Shown here: positions 4,734-7,948 of the stretch, in pieces
Position numbering within the stretch: the first letter of the stretch is position 1
How the letters are laid out: every line of letters begins with the position of its first letter
Assembly: GCA_049600855.1 (NCBI GenBank)
Contig: JBMYQA010000284.1
Location: 1-7,948 of the forward strand
Source: JBMYQA01 sp049600855
GTDB lineage: Bacteria > Bacteroidota > Bacteroidia > Cytophagales > Flammeovirgaceae
Direction of reading: 5' to 3'
Length of the DNA: 7,948 nucleotides
Translations under genes and position numbers: made by a program
Notes under the pieces: model-generated
Database searches by the model: none
What the model was told of the DNA's origin: nothing
Seen by the model: the letters and a program-made list of their open reading frames with translations, nothing else

Positions 4734-4937
4734 GGTGTCATTATTTAACGGCTGCAGCGCGCCAGGAAACCATGTCTGGTGTCTGGATATGACTTGGCCA
4801 CTTTATCGAGGATTAAAAAAAGACACCATAATCAATGCCTGTGATCCGATCGAGAACTTAATTATGGTGTCAGAATAAAACTTTTAGGTTTAGGCTCCTG
4901 CCGTGATCACGACTTACAAGCTTGTTTGTTGGTGTCA
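4734..4937. repeat. Regularly spaced GGTGTC motifs between convergent genes
   Basis: GGTGTCA occurs at 4734-4740, 4866-4872 and 4931-4937, GGTGTCT at 4778-4784, and the complement AGACACC at 4821-4827. The first four start 44, 43 and 45 bp apart, close to four helical turns. The last copy overlaps the primase-helicase stop codon. Two copies sit in a longer imperfect direct repeat: GAACTTAATT is followed by GGTGTCA at 4724-4740 and by ATGGTGTCA at 4855-4872. The rest of this 203-bp intergenic segment has no convincing small gene or RNA gene. It also holds two 10-bp palindromes, CGTGATCACG (4902-4911) and ACAAGCTTGT (4916-4925). Confidence 0.6.
4815..4871 (-). terminator. Intrinsic-terminator-like hairpin for the primase-helicase transcript
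   Basis: GACACCATAAT (4822-4832) and ATTATGGTGTC (4861-4871) form a perfect 11-bp inverted repeat. Read on the minus strand, the stem is followed directly by seven T residues (complement of A4815-A4821). It lies about 64 bp downstream of the primase-helicase stop. The 28-nt loop is long and the stem only moderately GC-rich, so strength is uncertain. The same GGTGTC repeats may serve another purpose. Confidence 0.45.
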
Positions 4938-7694
4938 GTCTGGTTGGTAGATGCGTAACATACTAAAGCTTCCATCTGTGAAGCTTGTATGGTTTTTAAA
5001 GTTGTGGTCTTTACTACCTTCTGCATCCATTTTCTTTTTTAGCGATTCTACAAAATCACTATTTGTGAAACTTGCAGCAAATCGCTGTTTGAATTGGTTA
5101 CACAATTCTTTTACAGGGTATGTATTAGGAATTAAAGAGTCAATGAATCTCCAAAGAGATTCATTAAACTTAGATCTGATGCTTGATGCTTCTAAAAGCT
5201 CAATCTTTGTTGTATGCGGATGGCTTATTATAAAGCCTTTGTATTCGGCAAAGATTGTAAGGCTTCTGGAGAATGTGGTTTGCGAGAAACCTACTTCATT
5301 GTATGGTTGATTCACTTCAATAAACTTATTATATAGCTCCTTCTTTTCGTACACCTCTCCAGCTTTTAAGCCGTGAAAGTATAAAATGAGTTCGCTCATA
5401 TCCAGCTCCTTATATCTTCCTTTGAACAAATCTTTTGTTTTCATTAGGAATCTTTTGTTTTTGATGTTATCGCGCTGGTAGTCTACAATACGCTTTCCTC
5501 GATAAAGAAAATACTGAATGCAGCCTAGCATGAAAGTATCAAACTGGTTCCACTCCTGATCGTTCCACTGGATGAAGAACATTTTCTTAAAATCATCCAC
5601 TGGGCGATGTTTCAGATTGTAGTAATCTGAAAACTCCAGTTCAAAAATTCGATCTGCCATTGAATCATCATCTTCCTTTAAGATGAAGTTTGTTGACCCA
5701 AACCATTTGGGAGATTCATCATATCTTAAGAATAGTGGTGCTCTATTCTTCTGGTTCAGGAAGGTTGAACCAGATAGGTAAACAATAAGGTCAGTAATTG
5801 GAAAGCCCTCCTTCATATCTTCCATTTTAACCAGTTCCGTTTCATGATCTAGCCCTTGAATGGAGAATGAATAGGTTTCATCGTATTTAGAGCCATCTTG
5901 ATGAAGGGCTATGTTCATTGCCATTTCTGTATTCTTCATATAGAATAGTGCGTCCTCTAGCCTACCCTTTCCTGTACGTCCTTTACGTCTCCCTCCTATC
6001 TCTGCTGCCTCGTCCATGAGTAGGACGAACTTGTAGTAAGCTGGGTCTTTCCACCCATGTAGAAGGTAGCCTATGGCGCTACAAAAAGTTTTAAATCTTT
6101 GGATATCCTTTCCTGTCACGTTAAAGATGAACTCTTTAAAATCATGCTTAAATTCATGGTTAGGAATTAAGTGACCTTTATCGTTCTTGATCAAAAACTG
6201 AGAGGTGAGCTTGAAATTTCTGTTCAAGATTTTTTTCTTGAATACTAGCCCGTCCAGCACCTTATATGAGTATGGCGTAATGCCTCTCTTTGTGACTTTT
6301 ACCCAGCAATTTTGATAAAAGTAAAAGCTTTCATGTGGTGTGTCTTTTTTGAGGTTTAGTTTCTTTTCCTCCAAGAAATGCATGATATCATTGTTGAATA
6401 TCTTTTTGGAGGCAAGTATCATGTCTCTTAACTGCTTGTTAGTCCATTCTTGATTAAAGATGGAAGTTCCATCATCATCTTGCATCTCTAGCATGTAATC
6501 AATTGGGAAATTGGTCACATAATCCAGTACGAAGCTTTTTACTTGCTTCATGGTGCGTTGATAGATGATGTTATCTATTACCTGCAAGTATTCGTATTTC
6601 TCATCTGCGATGTGGCGGACGCAGAAACCATTTTTGATTAAGAACTTTAGATAATGATCTCGATCTATTACAAGCTGCCATTTACTTGATACGATTTGTT
6701 CATACCAGAATATAGGCGGCTGCTCTTTTACTTCTTCCTCCAGCTCCAGATCGGGACGGTATAAAATCGCCTGTTCGTTGGTGAAACTTTCAGGGTCGTA
6801 GCTGACAAAGCACAACCTAGATAGATTCTTATTCACGGGGTCTATTCCATCCGTCCAGTAGGGCTTTCCTTCATCTGGAGTAATACGAACGGCCAAAGGT
6901 ATTCCCGTGTGTTCGCTGAGGTCTTTGCATGCCTGTTCGTAATAATCCCGAAACTCAACCTCATGAGCCGGGAACGCTGCTTTTAAAACGACCTTTAATC
7001 CCAGCGAAGGTGAAGCAAAATAGCCATACACGTAGGGGCATTTTTTGAGCTGGTCCATTGCTTGGTCAGTGTCCAGCTCCTTTCTCTTTACATCAATATC
7101 GATTATAACGACATTGCTTTTTGTGAGCATGGCATCATCCGCACGTTTAGCAAATGTTCCAGCATAGGTAAAAGCAGGGAGCTTTATTTTTAGTTTTTTG
7201 GCCTCATCTAACTGGCCATCAAAGTAAAGCTTTCGGTATGCGCTCACCTGCTTAATCCATTTACCCGATTTTATACCTGCTAGTATGTCGTATATAGACG
7301 TGTTTTCCGCTACTTTTTTGTGCCTTGCCGTTTCGAATAAGCTGACACTATTACTAGTGTCTGTCACGACTTGCTTTTGTGGCTTGGGCTTGGGTGTAAC
7401 TGCACTTCCATTACTGGTAATGTTCAGTGCAGTTACTATATGCTCAATGGCTTGTTTGAAGTCACAGCCATTCGCTTCCATGACATAGGAGAAACAATCT
7501 CCTTTCTGGTCAGTGCCGTTGTCTTTGAAGTAGTAAATACCTCCTTTTTCAAAGATTGAAAAAGAAGCTTTTTTTTCCTCTCTAAGCGGGCTTTTGAACG
7601 CCTTTTTTATTGGGAAATCACCTATGTAGTGGCGAAAAACATCCAAACCACCATTGGTGCTATCGAGTATCGTTTCTTTTTGAATTGGCTGCAT
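4935..7694 (-). CDS. Large primase-helicase: CHC2-like, BT4734/VirE-N-type and SF3 helicase regions
   Basis: This 919-residue replication protein is multidomain. Residues about 20-90 match the layout of a CHC2 primase zinc-binding domain (SPLREEKKASFSIF, YYFKDNGTDQKGDCFSYV, DFKQAIEHI), but the zinc cysteines are missing. Residues 93-125 are a low-complexity Thr/Ser/Lys/Pro linker. Residues about 135-305 resemble the BT4734/VirE N-terminal domain, with Asp199-Ile-Asp201, SPSLGLK (228-234) and NLSRLCFVSYDPESF. Residues about 520-700 form an SF3-type helicase: Walker A GRTGKG (572-577, Lys576), Walker B-like VKMEDM (Glu625, Asp626), a sensor in WFGSTNF (Asn669) and a basic/aromatic motif around RIFELEFSDYYN. 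The C-terminal 150 residues look like a winged helix followed by a variable tail. It probably unwinds and primes the element's own DNA. It starts 9 bp after the upstream gene's tandem TGA-TAG stops, so co-transcription is likely. The start is the only reasonable ATG. Confidence 0.9.
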   Translation of the reverse strand: MQPIQKETILDSTNGGLDVFRHYIGDFPIKKAFKSPLREEKKASFSIFEKGGIYYFKDNGTDQKGDCFSYVMEANGCDFKQAIEHIVTALNITSNGSAVTPKPKPQKQVVTDTSNSVSLFETARHKKVAENTSIYDILAGIKSGKWIKQVSAYRKLYFDGQLDEAKKLKIKLPAFTYAGTFAKRADDAMLTKSNVVIIDIDVKRKELDTDQAMDQLKKCPYVYGYFASPSLGLKVVLKAAFPAHEVEFRDYYEQACKDLSEHTGIPLAVRITPDEGKPYWTDGIDPVNKNLSRLCFVSYDPESFTNEQAILYRPDLELEEEVKEQPPIFWYEQIVSSKWQLVIDRDHYLKFLIKNGFCVRHIADEKYEYLQVIDNIIYQRTMKQVKSFVLDYVTNFPIDYMLEMQDDDGTSIFNQEWTNKQLRDMILASKKIFNNDIMHFLEEKKLNLKKDTPHESFYFYQNCWVKVTKRGITPYSYKVLDGLVFKKKILNRNFKLTSQFLIKNDKGHLIPNHEFKHDFKEFIFNVTGKDIQRFKTFCSAIGYLLHGWKDPAYYKFVLLMDEAAEIGGRRKGRTGKGRLEDALFYMKNTEMAMNIALHQDGSKYDETYSFSIQGLDHETELVKMEDMKEGFPITDLIVYLSGSTFLNQKNRAPLFLRYDESPKWFGSTNFILKEDDDSMADRIFELEFSDYYNLKHRPVDDFKKMFFIQWNDQEWNQFDTFMLGCIQYFLYRGKRIVDYQRDNIKNKRFLMKTKDLFKGRYKELDMSELILYFHGLKAGEVYEKKELYNKFIEVNQPYNEVGFSQTTFSRSLTIFAEYKGFIISHPHTTKIELLEASSIRSKFNESLWRFIDSLIPNTYPVKELCNQFKQRFAASFTNSDFVESLKKKMDAEGSKDHNFKNHTSFTDGSFSMLRIYQPD
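7344..7436. repeat. Two hairpins inside the linker-coding part of the primase-helicase gene
   Basis: GACACTA (7344-7350) and TAGTGTC (7355-7361) form a 7-bp stem with a 4-nt loop. Further right, GTAACTGCACT (7396-7406) and AGTGCAGTTAC (7426-7436) form a perfect 11-bp inverted repeat. Its 19-bp spacer contains ATTACTGGTAAT (7410-7421), the core also found at 4202-4213 and, as its complement, at 4108-4119. Both hairpins fall in DNA coding for the flexible linker between the CHC2-like and VirE-N-type domains, where protein constraint is weak. A binding site, secondary origin or nicking signal embedded in the gene is possible. Confidence 0.7.
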
Positions 7695-7703
7695 GAAACA
7701 CTA

Positions 7704-7946
7704 TCAAAGGTTGTCTACAAATTCTTGCTGGAGTTTTTGTAACTCCACTTGTCTTTTTATGATGCTACTGGCTTGATGTAGCTTTTTTTTGGCATCTGCT
7801 AGTTCATTTCGTAGCTTGTTAATCTCCATTACTAATGAGGGATGTTGCATTAAGGTTCGTGATATGATTTCATTATTGGTTCCTTCTCTCCTTCTGAGGA
7901 ATTCAATAATTTCCTCATCATAAACCCTATAGGTAACTCTTAAAAG
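7704..7946 (-). CDS. Ribbon-helix-helix-like protein with coiled-coil tail (5' end outside window)
   Basis: The minus-strand frame is open from the right edge to TGA at 7704-7706 (80 codons), followed directly by TAG. The first visible part, LLRVTYRVYDEEIIEFLRRREGTNNEIISRTL, fits a ribbon-helix-helix: a basic strand, helix A (DEEIIEFLRRR), a turn at GTN and helix B (NEIISRTLM). Residues from about 41 are a long charged helix with heptad-like leucines (INKLRNELADAKKKLHQ..., LQKLQQEF), a probable coiled coil for oligomerisation. Such small proteins commonly serve as copy-number, partition or operon regulators on plasmids and phages. It lies 9 bp upstream of the primase-helicase and is probably the first or an early gene of that operon. 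Only the N-terminus is missing; the RHH call is by pattern and moderately sure. Confidence 0.7.
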   Translation of the reverse strand, partial: LLRVTYRVYDEEIIEFLRRREGTNNEIISRTLMQHPSLVMEINKLRNELADAKKKLHQASSIIKRQVELQKLQQEFVDNL

Positions 7947-7948
7947 TG

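Noticed and set aside
4732..4934. tRNA or other structured RNA gene between the convergent genes
   Set aside because: No cloverleaf, CCA end or T-loop-like GTTCGA pattern could be placed. The symmetry present is explained by short repeats and a terminator-like stem.
1..7948. Possibility that the window is a complete circular genome opened at base 1
   Set aside because: Joining the ends puts an in-frame stop immediately upstream of both partial genes (TGA in each case) with no start codon between that stop and the visible codons. The window is therefore better read as a fragment of something larger.

Overview
The window looks like part of a small mobile replicon, either a virus (possibly a non-tailed one) or a virus-related plasmid or integrated element, from an AT-rich member of the Bacteroidota. 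Three things point to this host group: the large replication protein combines a BT4734/VirE-N-type region with a primase-helicase region, an arrangement I associate with Bacteroidota elements; gene starts lack clear Shine-Dalgarno sequences and are preceded by A/T-rich DNA; and the excisionase-like HTH protein and the LEA-2 protein resemble Bacteroidota proteins. This is recognition by eye, with no database search behind it.

Layout from left to right. The C-terminal tail of a plus-strand gene enters at the left edge and ends at 130, its stop codon overlapping the stop of the convergent minus-strand gene. Positions 127-3503 hold a tightly packed minus-strand cluster read right to left: a membrane-anchored LEA-2-like protein, a short membrane/coiled-coil protein, a cupin, a membrane-anchored transglutaminase-like protein with an intact Cys-His-Asp triad and a very basic tail, and a beta-rich protein that is a candidate virion component. 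A 70-residue HTH protein (3607-3819) lies just upstream of this cluster, separated by about 100 bp with repeated GGGAAA motifs.

Positions 3820-4410 contain no gene but are dense in symmetry: a perfect 31-bp inverted repeat, a 20-bp palindrome, a long hairpin, a tandem 12-mer and nine copies of AACTTTC/GAAAGTT. This is the best candidate for a replication origin or major control region. A small zinc-ribbon gene (4411-4731) is the only complete plus-strand gene. It converges with the 919-residue primase-helicase (4935-7694), and the 203 bp between them carries regularly spaced GGTGTC motifs and a terminator-like hairpin. The right edge cuts a ribbon-helix-helix/coiled-coil gene that sits 9 bp upstream of the primase-helicase, probably in the same operon.

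Working model (inference): the right half is the replication and copy-control module, the centre is the origin/regulatory region, and the left half is an envelope-associated or virion module. No packaging ATPase, integrase, tail gene or recognisable HK97-type capsid is visible, so the viral reading is a hypothesis that depends on flanking sequence.
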